Positions 36,782 through 46,842 are shown, counted from the first letter of the stretch. The stretch is 64,000 nt of DNA from Flavobacterium phragmitis (GCF_900112575.1 NZ_FOMH01000001.1:572543-636542); one strand, 5' to 3'. The notes: generated from the letters alone by a model not told the origin. Numbers and translations are program-made.

Positions 36782-38095
36782 CTAAAACATAAAACTATCT
36801 TCATCAATCGGAACAGGTTCATCTTTCATAAACAATTCAAAAGATCCAATGGGAGCAAAATCTATATTAATTATGTTATAATCATCCTTTTTACGCCATA
36901 AACGAACAGAATCAGTTCCTTTCTTTTCCAGCCACTTACGAGTTACGGGTTCTCGTTCTTTTAGACCTAAAACATCTACAAGTAACCATTGGCCTAATGC
37001 AGATTGTCCGTACCTTTTACCATTCTCATCTTTTAAAGTATTGCTTCCTGATTGTAAACCCTTCATATTGTCTTGGGTAACTAAAGCGGGAATTGTTTTT
37101 CCATTTGGGAGTTTTAATGAAAAACGAACTTCAGGTTTTTCATTTGAAGGACCTTGATAATCTTCCTTAATTTTTTCAAATTCAAAGATATTGGGGATAA
37201 AAAAATCAGGATGCTTTTTGTGAAACTCTCTAGGAATTGGGACATAAATTTCATTTAAAGGTCTTGGAGTATTACTTCCTTTGCTTTTAGGCGCCGCATT
37301 CCAAGCATTTAATCCAGATTTTTCTTCTACTTCTTTAGATTGATAAGAATATAATGGTAAGTAAGCTTCAATTATATTTGGTTCCGAAACTTTTGTTGTT
37401 TCAATAAGATCGAAGTATGCTTTCAGTAAAAATGAAAAAGGATCTTCGATAATTTTTACATCAAATTTATTTAGTGTTAGAGTATTGTATTTGCCAGAGT
37501 CAAATTTTTGCCATATTTGAGAATCGGCAAATGTATATCTGTAATCTTTGTTTCCATCAGACCAAGTTAGAGCGGAGGTTGTTGCGCTAAAATCTTTAAG
37601 TTTGTTTATATCAATTAATGGATATGCACATTCGTTTATTGTGAAAATGCCTTGGTCACGAGTTATATAATGATAAATGTTTTTGTCTTCTGATAATCCT
37701 AAGCGTTCATAATCACTTTGCATTCTTTGATTTTTAATCTCAGAAATTTTATAAGCTAATGAATGCAAATCATTACGATACGCATTAATATCATTTTGAT
37801 AACGCTTGAGTTGCATGACCTTCTGAAAAGAAGGTTTGCTTCCCATCCAAGTTTTTAGTCCGATTCCTATTCGGTCATTACCAAAAACAGAAAGTACATC
37901 ATGTGGTGTATTGCCAATATCAACATTTTGGCTGTTGAAAATTTTTGTAAAAACAGTTTCTTGAAATTTAGAATCAAGATATGGTATTAAATCTCCTTGT
38001 TTTTGACGAAATAAATTGGATAATGCTCCATAAACTTGTAAAAATTTTATGTACTCCTTTCTTTGTTCGACAGAAAATCGTTCCCATACGCTCAT
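36782..38095 (-). CDS. Probable type II restriction endonuclease with B3-like C-terminus
   Basis: 437 residues. The C-terminal ~170 residues (IYVPIPREFHKKHPDFF, FSLKLPNGKTIPALVTQDNMKG, ALGQWLLVDVLGL, KGTDSVRLWRK) match my recollection of the B3-like DNA-recognition domain of NgoFVII/BfiI-type enzymes. The N-terminal half holds a candidate nuclease core around DVLSVFGNDRIGIGLKTWMG but no PLD-type HKD motif that I can see, so the catalytic class is unclear. Its start overlaps the methyltransferase stop by 4 nt, the expected partner arrangement. Confidence 0.7.
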   Translation of the reverse strand: MSVWERFSVEQRKEYIKFLQVYGALSNLFRQKQGDLIPYLDSKFQETVFTKIFNSQNVDIGNTPHDVLSVFGNDRIGIGLKTWMGSKPSFQKVMQLKRYQNDINAYRNDLHSLAYKISEIKNQRMQSDYERLGLSEDKNIYHYITRDQGIFTINECAYPLIDINKLKDFSATTSALTWSDGNKDYRYTFADSQIWQKFDSGKYNTLTLNKFDVKIIEDPFSFLLKAYFDLIETTKVSEPNIIEAYLPLYSYQSKEVEEKSGLNAWNAAPKSKGSNTPRPLNEIYVPIPREFHKKHPDFFIPNIFEFEKIKEDYQGPSNEKPEVRFSLKLPNGKTIPALVTQDNMKGLQSGSNTLKDENGKRYGQSALGQWLLVDVLGLKEREPVTRKWLEKKGTDSVRLWRKKDDYNIINIDFAPIGSFELFMKDEPVPIDEDSFMF

Positions 38096-39330
38096 GGTGA
38101 CAAGACATTTAAAATTTCTTGACTTATTCTTTCAATTAATGGAGTTGTAACAGAATTTCCCGCCTGCATGTACAATTTACTGTTTGCAATATTGGGCAAA
38201 ATATATTTGTCCATTGGATATCCTTGAAAAGCAAAACACTCTTTAGGAGTTAATTTTCTAATTCCATAATCGTCTAAAATCAAAGGTACGTTATGGCCTC
38301 CTGTTCCCATATTTGCCGTTAGAGTTGGACAAACTTGATTTTTGTTTTCTCTAACATAAACTCTTCTCCATTGATATATTGTATCCTTTGAAGTTATTGT
38401 CTTCTCAAGTTCAGGATAATATTGATGCTCTTTTTTATAATATAAGTTATCAGCCTGTTTCCCTTTTTCTAAAATATCATGAATAGTTCTTGTCAAAGGC
38501 AGTGGCTCTGGGAATTTGAAATCACCATGATTTGGCACTTGCTTTTTGTCAAATGCTACAATAAAAATTCGTTCTCTATTTTGCGGAACATTTGCGTGAG
38601 TCGAAGAATTTAGCACTTTAGTATATGCTTTATAACCAAGTTTTTCTTCTAATATCTCTAAGATTACTTTGAAAGTATTTCCTTTATCATGAGAAACTAA
38701 ATTTTTTACATTTTCTAGAAAAACTACTTTAGGTCTTTTGGTTTCGATAATATTTTCCAAATCAAAAAACAAAGTTCCTCTAGTGTCATGAAATCCTTTT
38801 CGATATCCTGCTATTGAAAAAGCCTGGCAGGGAAATCCTGCGCATAAAACTTGGAAATCGTTGGGGATATAATTTTTAATGCGCTTTTTGGTGATATCTC
38901 CAAATGGGAATTCACCAAAATTGGCATTATATGTTTTTTTTGAATCAGGATTCCATTCGCTTGTATATACACATTCGCCTCCGATATTTTGCAATGCAAT
39001 TCTAAAACCGCCAATTCCAGCAAATAAATCTATAAATTTAAATTTGGGATTTTGAGAAGCTTTAAACGGAACATTCTCGATTTCAGATTTCAATTGTTGT
39101 ATTTTAGGATCAGAAAGCAGTAGATCGGTACTTTCTTTCGGACTCTTCAATTGAACTATTTCATTTAAATAAGTGATTGCTTCTTTTTCATAATGATTTT
39201 TTACATCGTTATGAAGATTATGTAAATAATGAGTTATAACAGCTTTTTTATTATCCTCTTCTTCTAAAGTTCTAATTTTAATGTTTTTATCGTCGAATTT
39301 TTCAATATTTTCTTTTTCTGCAACCTTCAT
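38092..39330 (-). CDS. DNA (cytosine-5)-methyltransferase
   Basis: 412 residues. Motif I FKFIDLFAGIGGFRIAL (~97-113), motif IV GFPCQAFSIAGYRKGF with the catalytic Cys, motif VI VVFLENVKNLVSHDKG, motif VIII NRERIFIVAF and motifs IX-X near the end (RKLTPKECFAFQGYP, MQAGNSVTTPLI). A ~95-residue N-terminal extension precedes motif I; some such extensions bind the gene's own operator. It protects against the 36782 enzyme. First gene of the island's main operon. Confidence 0.95.
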   Translation of the reverse strand: MKVAEKENIEKFDDKNIKIRTLEEEDNKKAVITHYLHNLHNDVKNHYEKEAITYLNEIVQLKSPKESTDLLLSDPKIQQLKSEIENVPFKASQNPKFKFIDLFAGIGGFRIALQNIGGECVYTSEWNPDSKKTYNANFGEFPFGDITKKRIKNYIPNDFQVLCAGFPCQAFSIAGYRKGFHDTRGTLFFDLENIIETKRPKVVFLENVKNLVSHDKGNTFKVILEILEEKLGYKAYTKVLNSSTHANVPQNRERIFIVAFDKKQVPNHGDFKFPEPLPLTRTIHDILEKGKQADNLYYKKEHQYYPELEKTITSKDTIYQWRRVYVRENKNQVCPTLTANMGTGGHNVPLILDDYGIRKLTPKECFAFQGYPMDKYILPNIANSKLYMQAGNSVTTPLIERISQEILNVLSP

Positions 39331-39357
39331 TTTTTTGATAAAATTAGAAGGTGCAAT

Positions 39358-39399
39358 TTAGGAATAATAATCCAAAATTAGGAATAATGTTTTCCACAA
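39358..39399 (-). promoter_or_regulatory. Methyltransferase promoter with two direct repeats
   Basis: TTAGGAATAAT occurs at 39358-39368 and 39378-39388, exactly 20 bp apart. Between and over them the minus strand has TAATTTTG (39380-39373), a perfect -7 box, with TTG at 39399-39397 (16-nt spacer, short). Two turns of helix between repeats suggests a dimer operator. Confidence 0.6.
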
Positions 39400-39428
39400 A
39401 CGGGATTTGATAAATGGTAATTTTGACT

Positions 39429-41903
39429 CTATTCTTTATCCTTCTTCCCAAACTTAATCTTAATTTTCCCCTCATTATCATAAGCAATCAAATGCAAAAC
39501 AATCCCACGTTCACGAACCGCTTTTCGTTCTGCTTTGGTGGCGAGATTGACATCGTTTTTAGAATTTCGAAGCGGAATGGTAAGCGCTAGATTTGTGCCT
39601 CGGCCGAAAGAGTAAATTCCGTCTATGTCGAAGTTTAGGACGCTGGAACTAATGGTGAGTTTGTTTACATCGACTTGCTCGCCACGAAGATTCAGCGAAC
39701 CCGATAAATCGCTGAAGGTAATATTCTCCACATCCCGAAGCGGAAAAGCAAATTTGCCGATTTTCATAATGGGTTCAAAGTTGAGTAAAGCGCCTTGGTT
39801 GACTTTAAAATCTAAATTTCCTTTCATAGAATTCACAATCAAATCGCCTTTACTGCTCATCAAACCGGTAACATTGGCGTTGGAAGTCAGTCGGCCTCGA
39901 ATGTTTTTTGGACTGAAGGATTGAATTCCGAAATTATGGAAAGATCTCAGGAAACTCGCAATATCCACTTGATTGACTTGAGCATTCGAACTGAAAACAT
40001 ATTGATTTCCACTAGGCTGAATCGCTCCGTTAAATGCAATATTGCCACCAGAAGTTTGCAGCGTCCCATTTTTGAGTAGCAATTTAGAATTCAGCATCTG
40101 TAATGTAGCCTGAGTATTGGTTGCGGTAAGCGAACCGTAGGTAATTTTATCGGCTTTAAGATTAATAATCGCCGTACATTTTTCTATAACCGATTTTAAC
40201 TGATTGGTAAAATTGATATTCTGTTTTTTGACTGTTTTTTTGGGAACTGTTTTTTGTGCTGGCGAATTCTTCAAAACGCCTAAAAACTGTTTGACATCAA
40301 TATTCGGACAGTAAATGTTCCAATTTACGACCATTTTTTCGGGAGCATCATAATACAGATTCAGGAAATTATCGATTTTTCCGTCAATGTGAATGATGTT
40401 CTTTTTGTGTTTATAAGCAATTTTTTTGATGTAAAGCGCTTGTTCTGTAAACGATAATTGAACGGCTGTTTTTTCGGCATGAATGCTTTTCGGTAAATAA
40501 TCGAAAGTAGCATCGGTAATATCAACATCGCCTGTAAAACGAGGTTTATTGATGTATAAATCGACAATGTCAAACTGAAAATTCAAATTGGCTTTGGCGT
40601 GACCACTTTCAAAATGAAGAATTTTCTCGTTGGTCATTCCGTTTAATTTCGAAATGTCAAAATCGGCATTTACGATTCCAGTGGCAATAGGTTTTTCGAG
40701 ATTATTAATGACAGCCTGTGCAATTGTAAGCGGAATGGTTTCGTATTCAGCTTTAAAGTTTTTCAGAATTATAGCCGAATTCGGATCGTTAAATCCGTTT
40801 TCGGGTTTAAAGTTATTCGTAAAAATACCTTTAAAACTACAATTGGTAAACAAACCGTCCGGAATGGTCAATTCGTTGTTTCGAATATCGGCCTGAACCA
40901 CAATTTTGGGATCGCCTTCCACATTCAAATCACCTTTAATATCACAGTTGACTTTTATCGGTTTTTTCAAATCAAACTGATTGAGTTTGGAACTGATATT
41001 GGCGGAAAGCAAATTAGAGGCACTTCGCCATAAAATGTCCGTTCCAATATTGATTCTGAACAGCGAATTGTTTTTTCCGATATTAAAAAACGCTGTAATG
41101 TCAAATCGGTCATCACCAATTTTTAGCTGTTGTGTTTTAATGTCAATTTTCTGTTTGTCTTCAGCATACGAAATATCAAAATTCCCTTCTAGCCATTTTT
41201 CTTTCGCAAAACTTCCGTGAACGGTATTAAAAGCCAGACTATTAATCTTGGTTTTTAAAAACAAATTCGTCTGCCAGTTATCGTCATCATAATCCACTTT
41301 CGATTTCAAACTGGCTACATCAAAATCAAATAATTTATGTCCGAGATGATTGTCTATAATTACATGAACATTGTTGAGGTTTACTTCATCAATTGTCGTT
41401 TCGGGTTTTTCGCTTTTTGAAGGCCTTTTCTTTTTCTTCGGTTTAAAGATATTCGTATTAGAATATCCGTTTTCTGCTTTGTAGATATTAATTACAGCAT
41501 CATTAATCAGGATTTTATGAATGTTGATTTCATGACTTAACAAGCTCCAAATATTTAAACGGGCTTCAATTTCTTTGGCTTTCAATAAAGTATGTTTGTG
41601 TACATTCCATTGATTGTCTTTTAATTCCACTTCATTTAAAGCCAAGGTAAAATTCGGGAAACCCGTTAGAAACTTATAATGAAAGTCGGTAATATGAAAC
41701 TGACCGTTGATGTTCTCGTTAATTTTATGATTGACTTTGGCAATAATTTCGGTTTTATTTTGATTGAAATATATCGACAAAGCTCCACAGGCAAGCAGAA
41801 GAATGGCAATGAGTCCGAGAATAAAAAAGCCAAAACGTTTGGCATATTTTTTAAAAGGCTCAGATTGAAGAAAGGATTTTATTTGAAGTAAAATTTGTTG
41901 CAT
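39429..41903 (-). CDS. AsmA-like envelope protein
   Basis: 824 residues. N-terminal cytoplasmic stretch, one membrane helix (~22-48, FFILGLIAILLLACGALSIYF), then a long periplasmic beta-rich repeat region with the AsmA N-terminal (EIIAKVNHKINENINGQFHITDF) and C-terminal blocks (SLNLRGEQVDVNKLTISSSVLNFDIDGIYSFG). Such proteins are thought to be bridge-like lipid carriers between inner and outer membrane (family knowledge). Confidence 0.85.
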   Translation of the reverse strand: MQQILLQIKSFLQSEPFKKYAKRFGFFILGLIAILLLACGALSIYFNQNKTEIIAKVNHKINENINGQFHITDFHYKFLTGFPNFTLALNEVELKDNQWNVHKHTLLKAKEIEARLNIWSLLSHEINIHKILINDAVINIYKAENGYSNTNIFKPKKKKRPSKSEKPETTIDEVNLNNVHVIIDNHLGHKLFDFDVASLKSKVDYDDDNWQTNLFLKTKINSLAFNTVHGSFAKEKWLEGNFDISYAEDKQKIDIKTQQLKIGDDRFDITAFFNIGKNNSLFRINIGTDILWRSASNLLSANISSKLNQFDLKKPIKVNCDIKGDLNVEGDPKIVVQADIRNNELTIPDGLFTNCSFKGIFTNNFKPENGFNDPNSAIILKNFKAEYETIPLTIAQAVINNLEKPIATGIVNADFDISKLNGMTNEKILHFESGHAKANLNFQFDIVDLYINKPRFTGDVDITDATFDYLPKSIHAEKTAVQLSFTEQALYIKKIAYKHKKNIIHIDGKIDNFLNLYYDAPEKMVVNWNIYCPNIDVKQFLGVLKNSPAQKTVPKKTVKKQNINFTNQLKSVIEKCTAIINLKADKITYGSLTATNTQATLQMLNSKLLLKNGTLQTSGGNIAFNGAIQPSGNQYVFSSNAQVNQVDIASFLRSFHNFGIQSFSPKNIRGRLTSNANVTGLMSSKGDLIVNSMKGNLDFKVNQGALLNFEPIMKIGKFAFPLRDVENITFSDLSGSLNLRGEQVDVNKLTISSSVLNFDIDGIYSFGRGTNLALTIPLRNSKNDVNLATKAERKAVRERGIVLHLIAYDNEGKIKIKFGKKDKE

Positions 41904-42135
41904 TTGGAATAAATCTTTGGAGTATTAAAGATACTACAAAAAAGATTAACATTTCATTGGGTTGGTTTTCAGTGTAATAAGTTGTAATTTCATCCTTGTA
42001 CAGTTGATAATTAATGACAATACATTTATAATGAAAACTAATTTAGTAATGGTGTTTGATTTATTTTTAATTTTTAAATTTGTACTGTAGTTTGAAAGTT
42101 AATTATTTCAAACCTAATTTTAATCTAAATATATT

Positions 42136-42453
42136 ATGGCATTAGCAATAACAGATGCTACTTTTGATGAAGTAGTTTTAAAATCAGATAAACCAGTAAT
42201 GGTAGATTTTTGGGCAGCATGGTGTGGTCCTTGTAGAATGGTTGGTCCAATCATTGACCAATTAAGTGAGGAGTATGCTGGTAAAGTAGTTGTTGGTAAA
42301 GTAGATGTAGATGCTAACCAAGAATTTGCTGCAAAATACGGTGTGCGTAACATACCAACCGTTTTGGTGTTTCAAAATGGTGAAGTAGTAGGAAAACAAG
42401 TAGGAGTAGCTCCGAAACAAGCCTACGCAGATAGCTTAGACGCTTTATTGTAA
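42136..42453 (+). CDS. trxA: Thioredoxin
   Basis: 105 residues, cytoplasmic. Active site WCGPC (Trp29, Cys30, Cys33), buried Asp24 in MVDFWAAW and cis-Pro in NIPTVLVF. Canonical length. General disulfide reductase. Monocistronic, with a terminator at 42481-42508. Confidence 0.97.
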   Translation: MALAITDATFDEVVLKSDKPVMVDFWAAWCGPCRMVGPIIDQLSEEYAGKVVVGKVDVDANQEFAAKYGVRNIPTVLVFQNGEVVGKQVGVAPKQAYADSLDALL

Positions 42454-42480
42454 TCCTTAAGATTACGATTGATATAAAAG

Positions 42481-42508
42481 AGGTTTGACGAAAGTCAAGC
42501 CTTTTTTA
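42481..42508 (+). terminator. Intrinsic terminator after trxA
   Basis: AGGTTTGAC / GTCAAGCCT with a GAAA tetraloop (one G-T pair) and a T6 run. Confidence 0.88.
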
Positions 42509-42526
42509 TTGGTTTGAATTTTTTTT

Positions 42527-42632
42527 GCCACGAGTTTCACGAATTTCCACTAATTTGATTATTAGAAAAGGAGATAATTTTAACTGGTTAATTTCACAAA
42601 TTTAATTCGTGAAAATTGGTGAAATTCGTGGC
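42527..42632. repeat. Palindromic element, GCCACGAATT family
   Basis: GCCACGAGTTTCACGAATTT (from 42527) pairs imperfectly with AAAATTGGTGAAATTCGTGGC (to 42632). Between trxA and the kinase stop. Confidence 0.65.
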
Positions 42633-42644
42633 AAACCTTTTTAA

Positions 42645-44726
42645 TTATCCGTTAAAAATAATAGTAAATGTAGCACCTGCATTTGGTTTGGAACAGACTT
42701 CTAACTTGCAATTAATAGCCGATGCCAAATCCCGAATTAAATGCAGACCTAAACCGGATTTGATTCCGATTACTTGAGATTCGTCATATAAAGCTTTAAA
42801 TTTTTCCTGTGTTCCGCCCGGTCCGTTATCGGTTATTGAAAGATAGTTTTTTCCGTTTTCCTGCCAGGCTTTCCAGACGATTTTGGCATTTGGTGTTTTG
42901 TCCAAAGCTTTAATGGCATTTCCGGTAAGGTTTCGGATAATGGTTTTTAGATAGTTTTCGTCTGTTTTTAGAATGATGTTTTGAGGGTTTTCGAATAGAA
43001 TTTCTATATTTTCTATGCTTGAAAAATGTTTTTCGGTTTCTTCAAATAGAGTAGAAATGGCAATTTTTCTAAACTGAGGTTTAAAGTTTTCCATTTGTCC
43101 TTTGCTCCAAAGCAGAATATCTTCCATTGAGGACAATAAATTTTCGGCGCCAGTAGTAATTTTGTTCTGCATTCTGAGCGCTGTTTCTTCATCAATCAGT
43201 TCCGGATTTTCTTTTTGAAGATGCAGGAAATGGATCAGATTCGAAATAGGACTTCTTAAATCATGATTCAAAATACTAAAAAATCGAGCTTTGATTTTAT
43301 TGGCTTCGTCCAATTCTTGATTTAAGGCCTGAAGTTTTAAATTCGTTTTTTTTCTATTCTGATTTTGTTTGAATAACAGTAATCCGATAATGCAAACCAA
43401 GGCGATTCCAGAAATTAAGAAAATACGCTGTTGTTTGGCTTCTTCTATCTGAATGTTTTTAATAGCATTTTCGGTAGAGAGATTCTTTATTTTTTGTTGT
43501 TTGGTTTTGTTTTGAAAACGAGCTTCTGCATTTGCAATATTTTGTTTAGCCGATTGCTCCATCATTTCATCATTATTTTTGCTGTAAATTTCATTATAAT
43601 AATACGCTTCTTTCCATTGTCCCAAAGCGGCATAACTTTGAGAAAGTTTCTTATTAATCATAACAAAAGATTCCTTGTCGTATTTTAAAGCCTTTGTAGA
43701 GGCTTTTTTCAATACTTCAATTGCTTTTTTATGCTCGCCTTTTTCGTTTAAGACCTTTCCGTAATTCGTATTGGCTTCCATTATGATATCTGGATCATTT
43801 GACTTTTCTGCATACGAAACCGATTTTCGGGCAAAATCATAAGCTTTATTTATATTGCCTTGGTCTGCAAAATGTTCAGACATGCTTCTGTTGGCAAAAC
43901 TTAAATTGATGAAAAGGGAGTCTTTGACAGTTGGATAGGTGTAGATAAGGTTGTAATATTTACGAATGCTGTCTTTTTCTTTTAAAACGACATAGCTTTG
44001 CAGATAATAATTACATAAATAAGCTTCTACATAAGGAGATTTCTTTACATAAGGTTTCACTTCGTTAAAATACTCAATTGCCTTTTTAAACTGTTTCATT
44101 TTGGTATACGCACTTCCAATCTGGAGATACGATATACCTATGTTTTCCTCATTGGCTAAACTTTTCTGGAGTAATTTCTTGTATGAAATCGCTTTTAATT
44201 GATAATTAATAAAGGTTTCGTATTCGGCATTATTTTGATAATATTCTGCTAAGCTTCCATTTAATACAGATTTTGTATAAGTATTTTTTGTAGTATCTAG
44301 AACCTGTTTAATGTATTTGATGAGAGATTTACCTTTTACGGTATCTTGAACGGAATAATAAACATAATTAAGCCGCATTAAAGCGGTGGTTTCGTTTTTG
44401 AGATGTTTGGCTTTTCGGGCATACTTCCAAGCTTGTTCAAAATTTACTAAAGCCTTTTGATATTGGTTGTTGGTGAATTCAAAGCCCATTCCTTTCTGCA
44501 GATAAAATCGGCTTAAGTAAGAGTAATTATTTTTAGAAATCGTGATTCCTTTTTCAGCTGCGTTGATAAGTTTAGAATAATCTTCGGCATCTAAAATTTT
44601 ATTCGTGTATTGCAGCCAGACTTTAAGTTTTTCATCTACACTTGTATAACGGGCCAAATTAGGTTCCTGCTGCGAAAAAGCATTAAAATGGGAGAATACT
44701 AAAAGCAGGAACAGTAATTTTTTCAT
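42645..44726 (-). CDS. TPR-containing sensor histidine kinase
   Basis: 693 residues. Signal peptide (to ~18), about nine TPR-like helices in the periplasm (~30-400), one membrane helix (~430-450, IFLISGIALVCIIGLLLF), a coiled-coil, then H-box FFSILNHDLRSPISNLIHF and HATPase_c (IIRNLTGNAIKAL, SITDNGPGG, GLGLHLIRDLA). It signals to the LytTR regulator whose stop overlaps its start by 4 nt. Confidence 0.93.
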   Translation of the reverse strand: MKKLLFLLLVFSHFNAFSQQEPNLARYTSVDEKLKVWLQYTNKILDAEDYSKLINAAEKGITISKNNYSYLSRFYLQKGMGFEFTNNQYQKALVNFEQAWKYARKAKHLKNETTALMRLNYVYYSVQDTVKGKSLIKYIKQVLDTTKNTYTKSVLNGSLAEYYQNNAEYETFINYQLKAISYKKLLQKSLANEENIGISYLQIGSAYTKMKQFKKAIEYFNEVKPYVKKSPYVEAYLCNYYLQSYVVLKEKDSIRKYYNLIYTYPTVKDSLFINLSFANRSMSEHFADQGNINKAYDFARKSVSYAEKSNDPDIIMEANTNYGKVLNEKGEHKKAIEVLKKASTKALKYDKESFVMINKKLSQSYAALGQWKEAYYYNEIYSKNNDEMMEQSAKQNIANAEARFQNKTKQQKIKNLSTENAIKNIQIEEAKQQRIFLISGIALVCIIGLLLFKQNQNRKKTNLKLQALNQELDEANKIKARFFSILNHDLRSPISNLIHFLHLQKENPELIDEETALRMQNKITTGAENLLSSMEDILLWSKGQMENFKPQFRKIAISTLFEETEKHFSSIENIEILFENPQNIILKTDENYLKTIIRNLTGNAIKALDKTPNAKIVWKAWQENGKNYLSITDNGPGGTQEKFKALYDESQVIGIKSGLGLHLIRDLASAINCKLEVCSKPNAGATFTIIFNG

Positions 44727-45430
44727 GCTATTAGATTTAAGTTTTCCTTATAACTTCTTCCAATAGGAATAATAGCTTCATTATTCAATACAATTTCGTT
44801 TGAGTTTATTTTTTGAACATATTGTTTCTGCACCGCATAACTTCTATGAATACGAACAAACGATCGAAAATGTTCTTCCTTTAAAAGATTTCCAATACTC
44901 GAAAGTACACAATGTCTTTTTCGTTCTGTAACTACCAAAGTATAATCTTTTAAGGCTTCCAGATATAAAATCTCGTGCAGTTTTACTTTGGTTTGTTCGT
45001 GGCCTTCTTTGATGTAAATAATATCGCCACCAATGCTGGCCTCAAACAAAGAAGCTTTCAGTTTAATTTCCATAAACTCCTCGATACGACTTATAGTTTG
45101 GGTAAAACGATCCAGTTTAAGTGGTTTTACAATAAAATCCAGCGTTTCAATTTGAAAACTTTCTACAGCATGTTCTGGATGTGCCGTTATAAATATGCAG
45201 ACAGGAACTTCAAGAGCTTGTTTTCTAAATTCAATTCCGTTTAAGCCCGGCATATCAATATCTAGAAACAAGATGTCTACTTTTTGTTTTTCTAAAAAAG
45301 GATTGGCCTCTTCAGCCGATTCAAAAACACCTAAGATATCGAGAACGGGAAATTTCTTGGCATAAGAAACCGCAGTAAGCCTATCTATTTCATCATCATC
45401 AACAATAATACAAGTGTATTTTTTCATCAT
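44723..45430 (-). CDS. LytTR-family response regulator
   Basis: 235 residues. Receiver with Asp in VDILFLDIDMPGLNGIEF (~57) and Lys in FIVKPLKLDRF; LytTR DNA-binding domain from ~135 (IIYIKEGHEQTKVKLHEILYLEALKDYT..., FVRIHRSYAVQKQYV). First gene of the pair with the TPR kinase. The lipoprotein genes at 45624 and 46199 are divergent and possible targets (inference). Confidence 0.94.
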   Translation of the reverse strand: MMKKYTCIIVDDDEIDRLTAVSYAKKFPVLDILGVFESAEEANPFLEKQKVDILFLDIDMPGLNGIEFRKQALEVPVCIFITAHPEHAVESFQIETLDFIVKPLKLDRFTQTISRIEEFMEIKLKASLFEASIGGDIIYIKEGHEQTKVKLHEILYLEALKDYTLVVTERKRHCVLSSIGNLLKEEHFRSFVRIHRSYAVQKQYVQKINSNEIVLNNEAIIPIGRSYKENLNLIA

Positions 45431-45623
45431 TCAAACTGAATTTAGGTTGTCTGTCTATTTAAAATGTTGTTCGTCTATTGGCTGTTTTTAGCTTGAATTT
45501 ATTGCCGCAAATTTGTTTTGAAATTAAATCAGAAGGGCAAAAATACCCTGATTGATTTTTGCAAAAGTAAAGCTATTGAATTAAAAAAGAGTTATTTAAT
45601 TAAATTTTTAAAACCAATTTGTT

Positions 45624-46169
45624 ATGAAATTTTCAAAAACCATTATTACGATTTTTTTATTAGCCATTTCTACAATTTCATGCAGTAGTGATGACGGAAA
45701 AGATGGAGTAGACGGAGTAGATGGTGCACCAGGAGCGACAGGAACAGCTAATGTTATTTATAGTGCATGGATTAATGCTCCAGCAGGAACACCAGAAACA
45801 ATAGATGGAACTTCTGGATTGTCCACTTCTTTTGCTGTACCACAGTTAACTGCCGATATTATGTCAAAAGGGACTGTATTAGTATATATGTCTTTTGGAT
45901 CAGGTACTAATGTTTTTGCGCTTCCATATACTTCAACAGCTGGAGGAGCAGTCAATACTATTACTGCCATTTCAAATCTTAACAGCATTAAAATATTCCG
46001 ATTTAAACATGCCAATGACGGAACAACAGTAGCACTTCCAGCTTCTCTTAATTACCGTTATATTTTGATTCCGGGCGGAGTTCAGGCAACAACTTCTAAA
46101 ACGACTAAAGTAGATTACGCTAAAATGAGCTACGAAGAAGTTTGTGGACATTTTAATATTCAACCTTAA
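45624..46169 (+). CDS. Lipoprotein with short collagen-like GXX tract
   Basis: 181 residues. Lipobox AISTISCSSDDG (Cys ~20). The Gly-X-X run DGKDGVDGVDGAPGATG follows at once, then a compact beta domain (VIYSAWINAPAG... RYILIPGG) of unknown function. Common type in Flavobacterium. Divergent from the LytTR regulator; 29 nt before the next lipoprotein gene. Confidence 0.78.
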   Translation: MKFSKTIITIFLLAISTISCSSDDGKDGVDGVDGAPGATGTANVIYSAWINAPAGTPETIDGTSGLSTSFAVPQLTADIMSKGTVLVYMSFGSGTNVFALPYTSTAGGAVNTITAISNLNSIKIFRFKHANDGTTVALPASLNYRYILIPGGVQATTSKTTKVDYAKMSYEEVCGHFNIQP

Positions 46170-46198
46170 TTATTTAAACTAAACCAATACTAAATATC

Positions 46199-46780
46199 AT
46201 GAGAGCTTTTAAAACTATTTTTACAATTATATTAACCGCTGCTTTGGCCATTTCGTGCAGCAGTGATGATAAAGACAATACACCAAAATTTGATACTGAA
46301 AATCCGTTAGCAGCTTATTATACAGCAACAGGTTTTAGTACTGTAAGCAATTTTATTAATTCTGGTGATTACGAATTCGGTTTGGCATTTACGCCAACAG
46401 TAAAAGGGAAGATTAAAGCCATTACGCTGAAACTTCCCGCGGCAAATCCTAGCGTTCGCATAACAATCTGGGATTATACAGCAAAAACAGTATTGCGTTC
46501 TGAGACTTTAAATGTCGCAACAGCAGATGTTGAGGTTAAAAAAGAAATCAGCGAACTGGCTTTAGACAAAGACAAAAAATACCTGATTACTATGAATTCT
46601 AATGATTGGTACAAAAAGAGCAAAGCTGATAATTCGAATGTAACGTATCCTATAGTTGCAGGAAACATTACCTTCAACGAATACAGATGGATTTCTGGAA
46701 CAGCACAAACGTTTCCAACAAATGTTTCGTCAAATTACAACGCAGGAGATTTAAGCTTTGATTTTCAACAAACAGAATAA
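46199..46780 (+). CDS. Lipoprotein, DUF4082-like
   Basis: 193 residues. Lipobox AALAISCSSDDKD (Cys ~20). A beta-sandwich-like domain (FGLAFTPTVKGKIKAITLKLPAANPSVRITIWDYTAKTVL) resembles DUF4082. Likely the second gene of a two-lipoprotein operon, ending in the hairpin at 46814-46842. Function unknown. Confidence 0.72.
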   Translation: MRAFKTIFTIILTAALAISCSSDDKDNTPKFDTENPLAAYYTATGFSTVSNFINSGDYEFGLAFTPTVKGKIKAITLKLPAANPSVRITIWDYTAKTVLRSETLNVATADVEVKKEISELALDKDKKYLITMNSNDWYKKSKADNSNVTYPIVAGNITFNEYRWISGTAQTFPTNVSSNYNAGDLSFDFQQTE

Positions 46781-46813
46781 TTCTTTTTTTGGATAGCTTT
46801 GAATTAGTAAAGG

Positions 46814-46842
46814 AAAAGGTTTGACAATCGTCAGGCCTTTTT
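46814..46842 (+). terminator. Intrinsic terminator after the lipoprotein pair
   Basis: AAAAGGTTTGAC / GTCAGGCCTTTTT, with two G-T pairs and an AATC loop. Confidence 0.8.
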
